64,000 nt of DNA from positions 50,025 to 114,024 of the forward strand of contig JAAZLH010000090.1 of assembly GCA_012799415.1 (NCBI GenBank), in the 5' to 3' direction. This document shows positions 41,375 through 52,285 of this stretch, in pieces; within the stretch, counting starts at the first letter, position 1; every line of letters begins with the position of its first letter. Under the pieces are notes generated by a model. The model had not been told where the DNA came from. It was given only the letters and a program-made list of their open reading frames with translations, and made no database searches. This DNA is from Candidatus Epulonipiscium sp. GTDB taxonomy: Bacteria; Bacillota; Clostridia; Lachnospirales; JAAYNZ01. A program made the translations under genes and the position numbers.

Positions 41375-42382
41375 TTATAAATGGGTAATATCTTGCTCTT
41401 CTGTTCTTGAACGCATCATTAAGTCTACTACAGCTTTTTTAGGATTTTTACTTTCAAATAAAACTTTATTTATTTCTTGAACAATAGGCATTTCTACTTC
41501 ATATTTTTTGCAAAAAGCCAAAGCTGCTTTTGCAGTATGAACACCTTCTACAACCATATGAATCTCTTGTAAAGTTTCTTCCAAGGATTTTCCTTGCCCA
41601 ATCAAAATCCCCGCTCGTCGATTACGGCTATGTAGACTTGTGCAAGTAACAATTAAATCACCAATCCCAGACAATCCACTAAATGTTTGAAGCTGAGCCC
41701 CCATTGCCAAACCTAATCGTGTAATTTCAACAATTCCTCTGGTCATTAAAGCTGCTTTTGTATTGTCCCCAAAACCTAAACCATCTGAAATTCCAGCAGC
41801 CAATGCCATTACATTTTTAAGAGCTCCACCTAATTCTACTCCAATAATATCTGAATTGGTATAAACTCTAAATTTAGGACTCATGAAAATATCTTGAACA
41901 ATTTCACTTGTTCTTAAGGAAACAGAAGCAACAACACAAGTCGTTGGGATATCTCTTGCCAATTCTTCAGCATGACTTGGGCCAGATAAAACCGCAATTG
42001 GATTATCGGGTAAAATTTCTTGAATTACTTCTGAAAGCCTAAGTAACGTTTCTTCCTCTAAACCTTTAGAAACATTTACAATAATTTGCTCTTTTTTGAT
42101 ATAAGGAGCAAAGGCTAATATATTATCTCGCATAAAGCGTGAAGGGATAGCAATTACTATAGCATCAGCGTTTTTTACAGCTTCTTCAATATTATGTGTA
42201 AGCCCAATTTGATTTGGAATCAACACTCCTGGTAAATACTTCAGGTTTTCTCTTGTTTCTTTTAAAATCTCATTTTCTTCTTTGGTGAATGACCAGAGAT
42301 TAACATGATGCCCATTTTTATGTAATAAGAGTGCTAAAGCTGTACCCCAACTTCCTGAACCCATGACAGCAATTTGTTTCAT
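41375..42382 (-). CDS. gpsA: NAD(P)H-dependent glycerol-3-phosphate dehydrogenase
   Basis: VMGSGSWGTALALLLHKNGH, GPSHAEELARDIPT, GLSGIGDLIVTCTS. Confidence 0.96.
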   Translation of the reverse strand: MKQIAVMGSGSWGTALALLLHKNGHHVNLWSFTKEENEILKETRENLKYLPGVLIPNQIGLTHNIEEAVKNADAIVIAIPSRFMRDNILAFAPYIKKEQIIVNVSKGLEEETLLRLSEVIQEILPDNPIAVLSGPSHAEELARDIPTTCVVASVSLRTSEIVQDIFMSPKFRVYTNSDIIGVELGGALKNVMALAAGISDGLGFGDNTKAALMTRGIVEITRLGLAMGAQLQTFSGLSGIGDLIVTCTSLHSRNRRAGILIGQGKSLEETLQEIHMVVEGVHTAKAALAFCKKYEVEMPIVQEINKVLFESKNPKKAVVDLMMRSRTEEQDITHL

Positions 42383-42385
42383 ACT

Positions 42386-43006
42386 TTATTTCTCCTCTAC
42401 TTTATTTTTAGATTGGTAGCCAAGTTTTGATTCCGTTTTAGTTACCAGTCGATAAATATTAGAACGATGCCTAATAAGTGCAGATAACATTAAAAATAAG
42501 CCAATACAAAAAACTTCATTTTCGTTGGGATAAAACAAAAGTAAAGTAATAGGAATCAAAGAAACCATCACGATGGCACCCAATGATACATATCTTGTGA
42601 TTCCTATAATACATATCATAGTCAAAATAGCAATCAGCCCTAAACGCCAATCAAGGGCTAGCAAAACCCCTACAGTAGAAGCAATTCCCTTTCCCCCTTT
42701 AAAACCAAGGAACAAAGGCCAATTGTGTCCAATTACAACAGCCGCACCGCCATAAACCCCTGCTAAAAGACTAGAATCAGGCCATAGCCAACGGCAGATT
42801 ATAACAGCCACGATGGCCTTTAATAAATCTCCTAAAAAAGTGAGAATTCCCGCCTTCCACCCTAAGACTCGAATGACATTGGTGGTACCTGCATTCCCAC
42901 TTCCATGTTTGCGAATATCAATATGGTGAGACATTTTTCCAACTAGAAAAGCTGTTTGGAAACATCCTATAAAATAACCTATTAAAATGCTGATTATACG
43001 AAACAT
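42386..43006 (-). CDS. plsY: Glycerol-3-phosphate acyltransferase PlsY
   Basis: GSGNAGTTNVIRVLGWKAGI, GHNWPLFLGFKGGKGIASTVG. Confidence 0.95.
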   Translation of the reverse strand: MFRIISILIGYFIGCFQTAFLVGKMSHHIDIRKHGSGNAGTTNVIRVLGWKAGILTFLGDLLKAIVAVIICRWLWPDSSLLAGVYGGAAVVIGHNWPLFLGFKGGKGIASTVGVLLALDWRLGLIAILTMICIIGITRYVSLGAIVMVSLIPITLLLFYPNENEVFCIGLFLMLSALIRHRSNIYRLVTKTESKLGYQSKNKVEEK

Positions 43007-43012
43007 AGTGGA

Positions 43013-44338
43013 TTATTCCTTTCCTTTTCTTTCTCTTATAATCAAATGCATAGGGGTTCCTTTAAACCCAAAAGCACTTCTCAATTGATTTTCAATATAA
43101 CGTGCATAGGAAAAATGCATTAACTCTTTGTCATTTACAAAAATAACAAAGGTAGGTGGCTTTGTAGAAACCTGTGTCATATAATAAATTTTTAAGTATT
43201 TCCCACGATCAGATGGCGGTTGATTCATCGCCATTGCTTCATATAAAACATCATTTAACAAACCGGTACTAATACGTAGAGCATGGTTTTGAGATACCAC
43301 TTGAATCATTTCAAACAACTTGTGAATTCTTTGTCCTGTTAGAGCTGAAACAAAAAGCTTTGGTGCATAACTCATATAAGCTAATTTAGTTTCAATTTCT
43401 TGCAGATAGCGATTCATTGTTTTGTCATCCTTTTCAATTGCATCCCACTTATTCACAACCACTATTGCTGCTTTTCCCCGTTCATGAGCAATACCAGCAA
43501 TTTTAGTGTCTTGATCTGTGATTCCTTCTTCTGCATCAATAATTAAAACAGCTATATCCGCTCTCTCAATAGCCGCTACAGTTCGAACAATACTATAGCG
43601 TTCAATTTCTTCTGTTACTTTACTCTTTCTGCGAAGTCCTGCTGTATCAATAAAAATATAGCGATGCCCATCAATAGTTACTGGGCTATCTATAGCATCT
43701 CTAGTTGTGCCAGGAGTATTGCTGACAATGGTTCTTTCTTCCCCTAAAATCTTATTAATTAAAGATGATTTTCCTACATTGGGTTTGCCAATAACAGCTA
43801 CTTTTATTACATCATCATCTTCTTCTATTTCAGGTACTTCATAAAAATGCTTTACTACTTCATCTAACATATCACCTAACCCTAAAGCCTGGCCTGCTGA
43901 AATAGGAATAGGATCCCCAAGTCCTAAATTATAGAATTCATAGATTTCTAAAGGTTCTCTTTGCATATTATCAATCTTATTAACCACTAACACAACAGGC
44001 TTCTGAGCTTTCCGTAGCATAGAAGCAACGTGGAAGTCTGAATCTGTTAATCCTTGCTTTGCATCTACTAGAAAAATAATAACATCTGCAGTATCAATCG
44101 CAATTTCTGCTTGCCTCCGCATTTGTTGTAATATATAATCACTACTCTCTGGCTCTATTCCACCAGTATCAATTAAGGTAAATGTATACTTTAACCAATC
44201 TACATCTGCATAAATTCGGTCTCTTGTGACCCCAGGTGTATCTTGGACAATTGAAATACGTTCACCAGCTAGTTTATTAAATAAGGTAGATTTTCCTACA
44301 TTTGGTCGTCCTACCACCGCTACAATTGGTTTACTCAT
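43013..44338 (-). CDS. der: Ribosome biogenesis GTPase Der
   Basis: Two G domains ([31 protein letters not shown]) and KH-like C-terminus. Confidence 0.97.
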   Translation of the reverse strand: MSKPIVAVVGRPNVGKSTLFNKLAGERISIVQDTPGVTRDRIYADVDWLKYTFTLIDTGGIEPESSDYILQQMRRQAEIAIDTADVIIFLVDAKQGLTDSDFHVASMLRKAQKPVVLVVNKIDNMQREPLEIYEFYNLGLGDPIPISAGQALGLGDMLDEVVKHFYEVPEIEEDDDVIKVAVIGKPNVGKSSLINKILGEERTIVSNTPGTTRDAIDSPVTIDGHRYIFIDTAGLRRKSKVTEEIERYSIVRTVAAIERADIAVLIIDAEEGITDQDTKIAGIAHERGKAAIVVVNKWDAIEKDDKTMNRYLQEIETKLAYMSYAPKLFVSALTGQRIHKLFEMIQVVSQNHALRISTGLLNDVLYEAMAMNQPPSDRGKYLKIYYMTQVSTKPPTFVIFVNDKELMHFSYARYIENQLRSAFGFKGTPMHLIIRERKGKE

Positions 44339-45668
44339 TGGTATTCTCCTTTATATCTAAAATTGCATGAATAAAATCATACCCTGTTGATTCTACAATA
44401 TCTATCTGTACCTGTAAAGCCTTTTCTAACTCTTCTATAGTCATATCATCTAGCAGCTTTGGCTCATCTGCTTTTAGTAAATTTTTAGGCAAGAGTAATC
44501 TTTCACCTAAAGGTTTCCCTTCTAGTTGATTCTTTATATCTTGGCCTGTTAGAAGCCCAGAAACCGTAATTTTTTCTCCAAAAAATTCATTCGTGATACC
44601 GTATAAATAAATTTTAAAATTAGGATATTTTATTAGAATTTTCTCTACCAGAGATTTAATGTAAGGGTATACTAGCAAACCAGTTGCAATCGAAACTTCC
44701 TTTGTAAGGCTTTCATTTCCTGAGAGAGTTTCATATTTTTTAGTAAATTCTTGCTCCAATAAAGTCAACATTCCCACACCATTTTCAAGTTGTAAAAAAC
44801 CATCATAGGACTCTTCTGTTGGAAAGGGCAATTCTGCTAATAAGTAAAATTCATCAGCTGCATGAATAAAATGGGTTTGATGTTTTGCGAATATTTTTTT
44901 TTGCCATTGATGGATTAACTCAATAATTTCTTTTGCATCCTGAGTAGAAAAAGATTCAAGTTGATATAATCCATCTCTATATTTGCTTAATCCTACAGGG
45001 ACAACAGATACACTTTGCATGTAAGGAAGAAATTTTGAAAGTTCTTGAATTGTCCTATCTAATTCGGCACCATCATTGATGCCTTTACACAAAACGATTT
45101 GACCATTCATTTGAATATTTGCATCTGCTAACTTTTGTATACGATCCATTAGGTTTCCAGCAAAGCGATTGTTTAACATTTTTTTTCGAAGTTCTGGATT
45201 TGTAGTATGAATAGAAAGGTTAATAGGCGATAAGTGGTAGTAAATGATGCGTTCAAAATCTTCATCAGACATATTGGTTAAAGTCACATAATTACCTTGT
45301 AAAAAAGATAAACGGGAATCGTCATCTTTAAAATATAAAGTTGGACGCATATTAGGGGGAAGTTGATCAATAAAACAAAACATACATTGGTTAGTACATG
45401 AATTTATATGGTCCATTAGATCATTTTCAAATATAATCCCGATATCTTCATTGAAATCCTTTTCAATTTCTAAAATCCATTCTTCTCCTTGAGGTTTCAA
45501 AATGCTTACCTCTATAAAATCATCAGCCATATGATATCGATAATCAAATACATCTTGAATTTTCTTTTGGTTAATTGATAGCAAAGTATCTCCAGGTTCA
45601 ATTGACAATTCTTCTGCAATACTATTTGGTACTACTTTGATAATTATATTTTGTTTTTCTATATTCAC
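44331..45668 (-). CDS. DUF512 radical-SAM-like protein with N-terminal PDZ-like domain
   Basis: [35 protein letters not shown]3CX2C motif; location next to der. Confidence 0.88.
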   Translation of the reverse strand: MNIEKQNIIIKVVPNSIAEELSIEPGDTLLSINQKKIQDVFDYRYHMADDFIEVSILKPQGEEWILEIEKDFNEDIGIIFENDLMDHINSCTNQCMFCFIDQLPPNMRPTLYFKDDDSRLSFLQGNYVTLTNMSDEDFERIIYYHLSPINLSIHTTNPELRKKMLNNRFAGNLMDRIQKLADANIQMNGQIVLCKGINDGAELDRTIQELSKFLPYMQSVSVVPVGLSKYRDGLYQLESFSTQDAKEIIELIHQWQKKIFAKHQTHFIHAADEFYLLAELPFPTEESYDGFLQLENGVGMLTLLEQEFTKKYETLSGNESLTKEVSIATGLLVYPYIKSLVEKILIKYPNFKIYLYGITNEFFGEKITVSGLLTGQDIKNQLEGKPLGERLLLPKNLLKADEPKLLDDMTIEELEKALQVQIDIVESTGYDFIHAILDIKENTNE

Positions 45669-45688
45669 AGTATATAACTCCTACTTTC

Positions 45689-46522
45689 TCAGTCTCTTAG
45701 TTCCATAATGGCCCCTAAACTACCTCTTCTTCCTTTATGCCCGCGATGGGAAAAAAAGATGTCTTTATGACACATGGTACACAATCCCATTATAGAGATA
45801 TGTTCTTCTATTATATCCGATTCTAATAAAATTTGTTGATTTACTTTCCATAAATCAATTTTATATTTTCCATTTTTCAAAGTTTGTATCCAATCATCAC
45901 CTTCAAATTGTTTTTGAAAAGCATGAGCAACTGACTCATCTACTTCAAAACAACACGATCCTATAGAAGGGCCAATGCCTACAAGAATATTTTTAGGATC
46001 AGACTTATAAACAGATGTGAATTTATGGATCATTTTAGCTGCAATTTTTAAAACTGTTCCTCGCCAACCTGCATGAGCTAATCCAATAACTTTTTGAACG
46101 GGATCTAAAAAATACAAAGGTACACAATCTGCATAAAATGTGATCAATGGAACTTTAGGTTCATTAGTAATCAAACCATCAATACCTTTAATATTGCTAT
46201 CTTTGTAAAAACCTTTCCCTTTATCTTCTTGAGTAACACAATAAATATGGCTTTCATGGATTTGATCTGAGTGCACAAGATCTTCAGAATCAATATCCAA
46301 AGCCTTACAAATTTTTTTATAATTTAAATATACATCTTCTAACTTATCGCCAGAACGAAGGCCTAAATTAAGTGATGTATAGATGTCTTTACTATATCCA
46401 CCAAGACGAGTGCTAAAACCATGGTTCACCGCTTTAGTCCTATCAAAAGATAGGAATGATAGATAATATAAATCATCTTGTTGATGTATCATATATTCAC
46501 TGCTATTCTTAGAAATATTCAA
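45689..46522 (-). CDS. PgeF/YlmD-type multicopper polyphenol oxidoreductase family protein
   Basis: NHGFSTRLGGYS, DGLITNEPKVPLITFYADCVPLYFLDP, GLAHAGWRGTVLKIA, GIGPSIGSCCFEV. Confidence 0.93.
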   Translation of the reverse strand: MNISKNSSEYMIHQQDDLYYLSFLSFDRTKAVNHGFSTRLGGYSKDIYTSLNLGLRSGDKLEDVYLNYKKICKALDIDSEDLVHSDQIHESHIYCVTQEDKGKGFYKDSNIKGIDGLITNEPKVPLITFYADCVPLYFLDPVQKVIGLAHAGWRGTVLKIAAKMIHKFTSVYKSDPKNILVGIGPSIGSCCFEVDESVAHAFQKQFEGDDWIQTLKNGKYKIDLWKVNQQILLESDIIEEHISIMGLCTMCHKDIFFSHRGHKGRRGSLGAIMELRD

Positions 46523-46544
46523 GATATTCTTCCTTTCTTTTACA

Positions 46545-46904
46545 CTAACTCATAAATGCATTGGGAATTACATCGATTTGGAGATCTTCATTCTTTTCTA
46601 TAATTTCTACTACATCAAAGCGACAACTAATATCAAACAATTTATGTTTCTGTAAATAATATAAAGCTACTTTTGAAATAACTTTTTGCTTATTTTTATG
46701 CACAGCTTCTCTAGGATAACCATATGTCAAGCTTCGTCTATATTTTACTTCAATAAAAACAAGATATTCCTCATGTTTAGCAATTAAATCAATTTCTCCT
46801 ATTTTACATCTAAAATTTTTTTCAATGATTTGATAGTTTAATGATTCTAGATACGTAATTGCCAGTTCCTCTCCATGCTTACCTACGGAATGATGATTTT
46901 TCAT
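46545..46904 (-). CDS. YraN family putative endonuclease (UPF0102)
   Basis: GKHGEELAITYLES, IGEIDLIAKHEEYLVFIEVKYR. Confidence 0.93.
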   Translation of the reverse strand: MKNHHSVGKHGEELAITYLESLNYQIIEKNFRCKIGEIDLIAKHEEYLVFIEVKYRRSLTYGYPREAVHKNKQKVISKVALYYLQKHKLFDISCRFDVVEIIEKNEDLQIDVIPNAFMS

Positions 46905-47187
46905 TTATATTCACCTTATCCTGTGCTATTTTTAGTGTATCTAAGTCTTGAATAAAAATCAAGATTTCAGCTACAATTTCATATAATTCTGGGGGAATAT
47001 ATTCACCCAAATCCATCTGAAGCAAAGATTCAACTAAATTTGGATCTTCATAGATAGGTATATCTTGCTCTATACCTACCCCCAAAATCTTTTCTGCAAT
47101 AATTCCCTTGCCTTTGGCTAACATTTGAGGGGCAGTTTGATCCAGATTATACTTCAGAGCTGCCGCTTTTTTAACTGTCTTTTTCAT
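46879..47187 (-). CDS. FlhB C-terminal-domain-like protein (EscU/YscU/HrcU family, YlqH-like)
   Basis: KAAALKYNLDQTAPQMLAKGKGIIAEKILGVGIEQDIPIYEDPNLVESLLQMDLGEYIPPELYEIVAEILIF. Confidence 0.85.
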   Translation of the reverse strand: MKKTVKKAAALKYNLDQTAPQMLAKGKGIIAEKILGVGIEQDIPIYEDPNLVESLLQMDLGEYIPPELYEIVAEILIFIQDLDTLKIAQDKVNINEKSSFRR

Positions 47188-47191
47188 AAAA

Positions 47192-48736
47192 TCACACCTT
47201 TTTATCGAAAAAAAACTTTTTTATTTCCGTTTCCTGTTGATCTTGCTTTTTCTGTGGAACCACAGAGAATTTTTCATTATCTCTTAAAAGAGAGATTGTA
47301 CTTTGCATAACATAACCTTTTTTATACAATGCCTGTTGTAGATCTTTCATATGTTCTTTTAATAAAGTTTCTATCTCGTGGTTCTCTATTTTAAACTGGC
47401 AGCTAACTTGTAATTGATCCTTCTGTATAAATACTTCTAATAACCCTAAAGCAGAAAGATCTAAAGATAAAAGTGCTGATACAATGCTATCATTTGTTTT
47501 TTTATTTTTCTTTTTATTTTTCATTACATACAGCTCACCCGTTCTCATTTCTTGAGATATTTGTAAAGGAATTGGTAAATAAGATTGAGAGCGATTAAAT
47601 TCATTTAAAAATTCAAGACCTTGCCGGATATGCTGTACTTCTGCGTTTAATCTTTCTATCGTAAATTGAAGATCTCCCTTTGCTTCACTTAATAAGTGGC
47701 TTAATTCTCTTTCTAAGAAGCTTATTTTTTGATATAACTCTTGATAATAGCTTGGTAAGGTCCTAGGGTTAAGAATTTCTTCAGGTCGTAAAGGTAAAGG
47801 AAAAATATCTCGTAATTTTGTTGGTAATTTTGAAGGTCTTAGAAACTCCATAAATTTTTTCATCTTTTGATGTGGATCTTCAATCTGCTTTAATAAAGCT
47901 TCTACTTGCTTGTTATATGGCAATTTGAAAGAATTGGGGGCAAGTTCTTTTCCCTCTATTAAAGTAACAAAAGATCGAATTGACTCTTGGTCTACTATTG
48001 ATGATTCTATGTCTTGAAAAGGTAGATCTTCCTCTTCCATCCCATATTCTTCCACATAACTTTTCAATATTAAAAAGACTTCTTCTTTTTTCTGCTGCTC
48101 ATACTGTATCCATTCTAGTAATAGTTCTTCTAATAAAACAGTAGGCAAGCTGGCCTCAAGTTGTTGTACTAATTGTTGTACTTGATCTTCTATAGAACTT
48201 TTTTCCACAATATATTCTTGAAAATAAATAATATTCTCTTTGGTTATAGGGATCTTGTTTTTTAAGAAAAAAGCCATTGTTTCAATTTGAGGTGGCTCTG
48301 CAATATGCATATAGAATAAAGCCTTCTGAATATGTTCTTTATCTATTGGCAGTTGATGGTTTAATAAGTGCTCAACAATATCAACGTTTTTTTCACTTGG
48401 GGTAATATTAGCTCTCTCCAAGGCTTGTAAGATAAAATCTAATTTTGTATTGCTTTGTTCTTTTTCAAGGACTGTAAGAATAATTTGGGAGTTAGAAATA
48501 GAGTCTACTTGAAAATATAAGCTTTCTCCTATGTCTATTTCTAAAGCAGTTAATAAATGAGATAAATGAGCTTTTATCGTTTCCCCACTTTGAAGTTGTA
48601 GTAAAAGTTCTTTATGAAGTATATCCAAAACAGTTCCTTTAATAATTTCACCTTTTTGGTAGGATATTGATGACTCTGGAATTGACATATTATTTTCTTT
48701 TGGAATTGAAATAAAACACTCTGGATCAATGCGCAT
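47192..48736 (-). CDS. Uncharacterised YlqG/FliK-like protein
   Basis: C-terminal LDLSALGLLEVFIQKDQLQVSCQFKIENHEIETLLKEHMKDLQQALYKKGY resembles the FliK C-terminal hook-length domain; paired with the FlhB-like gene. Confidence 0.6.
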   Translation of the reverse strand: MRIDPECFISIPKENNMSIPESSISYQKGEIIKGTVLDILHKELLLQLQSGETIKAHLSHLLTALEIDIGESLYFQVDSISNSQIILTVLEKEQSNTKLDFILQALERANITPSEKNVDIVEHLLNHQLPIDKEHIQKALFYMHIAEPPQIETMAFFLKNKIPITKENIIYFQEYIVEKSSIEDQVQQLVQQLEASLPTVLLEELLLEWIQYEQQKKEEVFLILKSYVEEYGMEEEDLPFQDIESSIVDQESIRSFVTLIEGKELAPNSFKLPYNKQVEALLKQIEDPHQKMKKFMEFLRPSKLPTKLRDIFPLPLRPEEILNPRTLPSYYQELYQKISFLERELSHLLSEAKGDLQFTIERLNAEVQHIRQGLEFLNEFNRSQSYLPIPLQISQEMRTGELYVMKNKKKNKKTNDSIVSALLSLDLSALGLLEVFIQKDQLQVSCQFKIENHEIETLLKEHMKDLQQALYKKGYVMQSTISLLRDNEKFSVVPQKKQDQQETEIKKFFFDKKV

Positions 48737-48761
48737 TTTTTTCCCCCTTCCTTATTTACGT

Positions 48762-49529
48762 CTATTTAGGGATTTGAAAACTCCTGCGATGAATAGGAGA
48801 TAGACCATATGTATGAATGGCTTCTATATGTTGTTTTGTGCCATAACCTTTGTGCTTGGAAAACCCATACTCTGGATACAGTTGATCCCATTGGTTCATT
48901 AAATGATCCCGTGTTACCTTAGCGATAATACTTGCTGCGGCTATGGAAGCACTATGTTGATCTCCTTGAATAATTTTTTCCTGTTTCATTGGAAGCTTGG
49001 GTAAGAGTAAAGCATCAATTAATAAAACTTTTGGTGGTGTTTGTAATTGATTAACAGCTTTTGTCATAGCTTGGATGGTAGCTTGTAAAATATTGATATC
49101 ATCAATGGTTTGAGGATCAACAATGCCGATACCTATATCAAGGGCTTGTTCTTGAATTTCTAAGTACAATATTTCTCGAGCTTTTGCAGATAATTTTTTA
49201 GAATCATCGAGCCCAGGTAAATTAAACTTTTCTGGAAGTACAACGGCTGAGGCTACAACAGGACCTGCTAAAGGACCACGTCCTGCTTCATCAATTCCTG
49301 CAATTGGATAAACATTTTCTAATAAATATTTTTTTTCAAAGGTCAATAATGTTTCCATGCGCTCTTTCTCTTCTTTTGCCCTTTGAATTCTTTTTAAATG
49401 CTTTTTGATTAACTTTCGGGCACCTTTTCGTGTATCCTGTTCTAATGCCTGTAATCGAGGATTAAGCAACTCTACAGGTAATTGATTTAGTTCTTCTTCT
49501 ATGCTAGTTAATGATTGATATTTATTCAT
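48762..49529 (-). CDS. rnhB: Ribonuclease HII
   Basis: IAGIDEAGRGPLAGPVVASAVVLP, LDDSKKLS, AASIIAKVTRDHLM. Confidence 0.97.
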   Translation of the reverse strand: MNKYQSLTSIEEELNQLPVELLNPRLQALEQDTRKGARKLIKKHLKRIQRAKEEKERMETLLTFEKKYLLENVYPIAGIDEAGRGPLAGPVVASAVVLPEKFNLPGLDDSKKLSAKAREILYLEIQEQALDIGIGIVDPQTIDDINILQATIQAMTKAVNQLQTPPKVLLIDALLLPKLPMKQEKIIQGDQHSASIAAASIIAKVTRDHLMNQWDQLYPEYGFSKHKGYGTKQHIEAIHTYGLSPIHRRSFQIPK

Positions 49530-49585
49530 AAGGATTCTCCTATTATATATTTTATATCGGAATAAAAATGTAAATAGTTAAAGAT

Positions 49586-49611
49586 GAAAAAAATGCAGGC
49601 AAGCTGCATTT
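49586..49611 (-). terminator. Terminator downstream of rbgA
   Basis: AAATGCAG..CTGCATTT stem followed by T-run on the minus strand. Confidence 0.8.
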
Positions 49612-50476
49612 AAATCAGTTCTTCATCAGGTGGATCCTCTAATGTGAAGCGTCCTAATTTTCCACCACGAAATTCATCAAATATAATTTGAGCAGTACGT
49701 AATGTATCAATTTCTCCTCCGCTAATGAGAAAACCACGTTTCTTCCCAATAGCTAAAAACACCTCATAAGGTGTCCCCTGTAATATAGCATCCGTTATTT
49801 TATATCGTTCTACGAGAACTTTTGGATAAGATACTTGAAAAAACTTTACAAATTCCATGGCTATCTCTTCAATGTCTAGAATATCATCCTTAATTGCCCC
49901 AGTAAAAGCAAGATGAAGTCCTACCATAGGATCTTCAAATTTAGGCCATAAGATACCTGGGGTATCTAGTAATTCAAAGTCTTTTCTTATTTTAATCCAT
50001 TGTTTTCCACGCGTCACACCTGGTCGATCACCTGTTTTCGCCAAAGATTTTCCTACTAACTTATTGATAAAAGTAGATTTTCCTACGTTAGGTATGCCAA
50101 CGACCATAGCACGAATGGGACGAAAAACACGGCCTCGTTGACGGTCCCTCTCAATCTTTTCACGAAGCAAATCTTTTGCTTGTTCATGTATTTGGCCTAT
50201 CCCTTGCCCTGTAATAGAGTTAACTAGTATAACACCATATCCTTTACTTTCAAACCACTGTTTCCATATTTGATTTTTATGATCACTAGCAAGATCAGAT
50301 TTATTCATGACAATAATACGAGGTTTATTTCCTGCTAGTTGATCCAAATCAGGATTAGTGCTGCTTAAAGGCACGCGAGCATCAAGTAATTCGATAACAA
50401 TATCCACGAGTTTTAAATTTTCTGTAATTAAACGTTTGGTTTTGGTCATATGACCTGGATACCATTGTATATTCAT
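49610..50476 (-). CDS. rbgA: Ribosome biogenesis GTPase RbgA/YlqF
   Basis: QWYPGHMTKTKRLI, circularly permuted GTPase (NKSDL before GIPNVGKSTFINKL). Confidence 0.95.
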   Translation of the reverse strand: MNIQWYPGHMTKTKRLITENLKLVDIVIELLDARVPLSSTNPDLDQLAGNKPRIIVMNKSDLASDHKNQIWKQWFESKGYGVILVNSITGQGIGQIHEQAKDLLREKIERDRQRGRVFRPIRAMVVGIPNVGKSTFINKLVGKSLAKTGDRPGVTRGKQWIKIRKDFELLDTPGILWPKFEDPMVGLHLAFTGAIKDDILDIEEIAMEFVKFFQVSYPKVLVERYKITDAILQGTPYEVFLAIGKKRGFLISGGEIDTLRTAQIIFDEFRGGKLGRFTLEDPPDEELI

Positions 50477-50493
50477 TTTTTCACCTAACTTTG

Positions 50494-51045
50494 CTAAAAT
50501 ATCTTAAATTGTTTTAGAGGCCATATTCGTACCCAAGCTTTGCCAATGATCTGGTTCTTTTTCACAGTCCCTACTTCTTCAAATCTACTATCTGCACTAT
50601 GATCTCGATGATCTCCCATAACAAAATAGTGATCGTCAGGTACTGAGAAAGGATATACGACATTCCCCTTTACAATCCAAGATTCAGTAATGTAGCTTTC
50701 CTCTAGCTTCTTACCATTAATATATATATTTCCTTCTTGGATGTCAAGGAGATCTCCTGGAAGAGCAATAATTCTTTTAATATATTTCTTAGAGGGATCA
50801 CCTTGATAGGGGAAAATAATAATATCTCCTTGTTGAGGGTCTTTTAAATAATAAATCCATTTATTAATAATCACTGCATCATGGTGGTGTAATGTTGGTT
50901 CCATAGAGGATCCACTAACCTTCGTATTTTGTATTACAAAAGTAATAATTAAATAAACGACTAGCAAAGCAAGTCCTAGATCCCAGATGAAGTGTAATAT
51001 TTGCATTATAAAGGGAGCTCCCTCTTCTTCAGTCACATTTAGCAT
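50494..51045 (-). CDS. lepB: Signal peptidase I
   Basis: VSGSSMEPTLHHHDAVIINKW, KKYIKRIIALPGD, VMGDHRDHSADSRFEEVG. Confidence 0.95.
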   Translation of the reverse strand: MLNVTEEEGAPFIMQILHFIWDLGLALLVVYLIITFVIQNTKVSGSSMEPTLHHHDAVIINKWIYYLKDPQQGDIIIFPYQGDPSKKYIKRIIALPGDLLDIQEGNIYINGKKLEESYITESWIVKGNVVYPFSVPDDHYFVMGDHRDHSADSRFEEVGTVKKNQIIGKAWVRIWPLKQFKIF

Positions 51046-51070
51046 GACTTCGCCTACTTTCTAAGTACAC

Positions 51071-51096
51071 AAAAAGGGACTTATTAGTCCCCTTTA
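51071..51096 (-). terminator. Terminator downstream of rplS
   Basis: AAAGGGGACT..AGTCCCTTTTT stem and T-run on the minus strand. Confidence 0.8.
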
Positions 51097-51441
51097 TTAT
51101 AAAACTTCTTTTACTTTAGCTGCTTTACCTACACGATTACGTAAGTAGTTAATTTTCGCTCTTCTTACTTTACCTTTTCTAACAACTTCAATTCGATCCA
51201 CATTTGGAGAGTGAACTGGCCATGTTCTTTCTACACCTACACCATAAGAAATTCTTCTTACTGTAAATGTTTCACGAACACCGCCATTTTGTCTTTTGAT
51301 GACAACACCTTCAAACATTTGTAATCGTTCCCTAGCGCCTTCTCTTACTTTTGCATATACGCGAATCGTATCTCCAACATTAAAGTGTGTAATATCTTTT
51401 CGCAATTGCTCGTTTTCAATATTTCTAATAATTTCGTTCAT
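51097..51441 (-). CDS. rplS: 50S ribosomal protein L19
   Basis: [60 protein letters not shown]. Confidence 0.98.
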   Translation of the reverse strand: MNEIIRNIENEQLRKDITHFNVGDTIRVYAKVREGARERLQMFEGVVIKRQNGGVRETFTVRRISYGVGVERTWPVHSPNVDRIEVVRKGKVRRAKINYLRNRVGKAAKVKEVL

Positions 51442-51540
51442 GAGTTACCCTCCTTCCATTCTAGACGTTCTTGATTACCATTATAGTATTCAGAGGACCG
51501 CCGTACTCACAACTACAGATTTTAGCATAGTTTTTTTCAA
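51442..51540 (-). promoter_or_regulatory. Candidate L19 autoregulatory leader
   Basis: Conserved-looking GTACGGCGGTCCTCTGAATACTATAATGGTAATCAAGAACGTCTAGAATGGAAGGAGGG between trmD and rplS; L19 leader motif recalled, not searched. Confidence 0.5.
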
Positions 51541-51556
51541 AATGCAATCTTTTTAT

Positions 51557-52285
51557 TTATTTGCTATGTTTCTTTAAATAAAATTTATCTTTCTGGCTTA
51601 ATTGGGCTGATTCTAGTAAATCAGGACGTCGCTGCAATGTTCGTAGTAGCGATTGTTCTCGGCGCCAAGTAGCAATCTTTTCATGATGACCCGAAAGTAG
51701 GATTTCAGGTACAGGCTGATTAAGAAAAACAGCTGGGCGAGTATATTGGGGGTATTCTAACAGAGAATCACTAAAAGATTCTTGTTGAAAAGATTCTGCC
51801 TTTCCAAGCACACCTGGAATGAGCCGCGCAATAGAATCAATCATTGACATAGCTGCTAATTCTCCACCAGTTAGTATAAAGTCTCCAATTGATATTTCAT
51901 GAGTTACTATAGTATTGATCAAACGTTCATCTACACCTTCATAATGGCCACATAAAAAAATTAGCTCCTCTTCTTTTGATAAGGAATGAGCCATTTTCTG
52001 ATTAAATTGCTCTCCTTGAGGACTCATATAAAGCACCTTGGGAGATCTTACTGTTCTTTCTATGATGCTTTCATAAGCCCTGTAAATAGGAGGAGCTTGC
52101 ATAACCATACCTGGTCCTCCACCATAGGGATAATCATCTACTTGTCCATGTTTGTTTTGTGCATAATCACGAATATTAATACATTCAATCTCTATAGTTT
52201 GCTTTTCTTGAGCTCTTCCTAAAATACTATGATTCAATGTGCTTTGGATCATTTCAGGAAATAAGGTCAAAATATAAAATTTCAC
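51557..52285 (-). CDS. trmD: tRNA (guanine-N1)-methyltransferase
   Basis: FYILTLFPEMI, DDYPYGGGPGMVMQAPPIYRAYE, CGHYEGVDERLI, SIGDFILTGGELAAM. Confidence 0.98.
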   Translation of the reverse strand: MKFYILTLFPEMIQSTLNHSILGRAQEKQTIEIECINIRDYAQNKHGQVDDYPYGGGPGMVMQAPPIYRAYESIIERTVRSPKVLYMSPQGEQFNQKMAHSLSKEEELIFLCGHYEGVDERLINTIVTHEISIGDFILTGGELAAMSMIDSIARLIPGVLGKAESFQQESFSDSLLEYPQYTRPAVFLNQPVPEILLSGHHEKIATWRREQSLLRTLQRRPDLLESAQLSQKDKFYLKKHSK

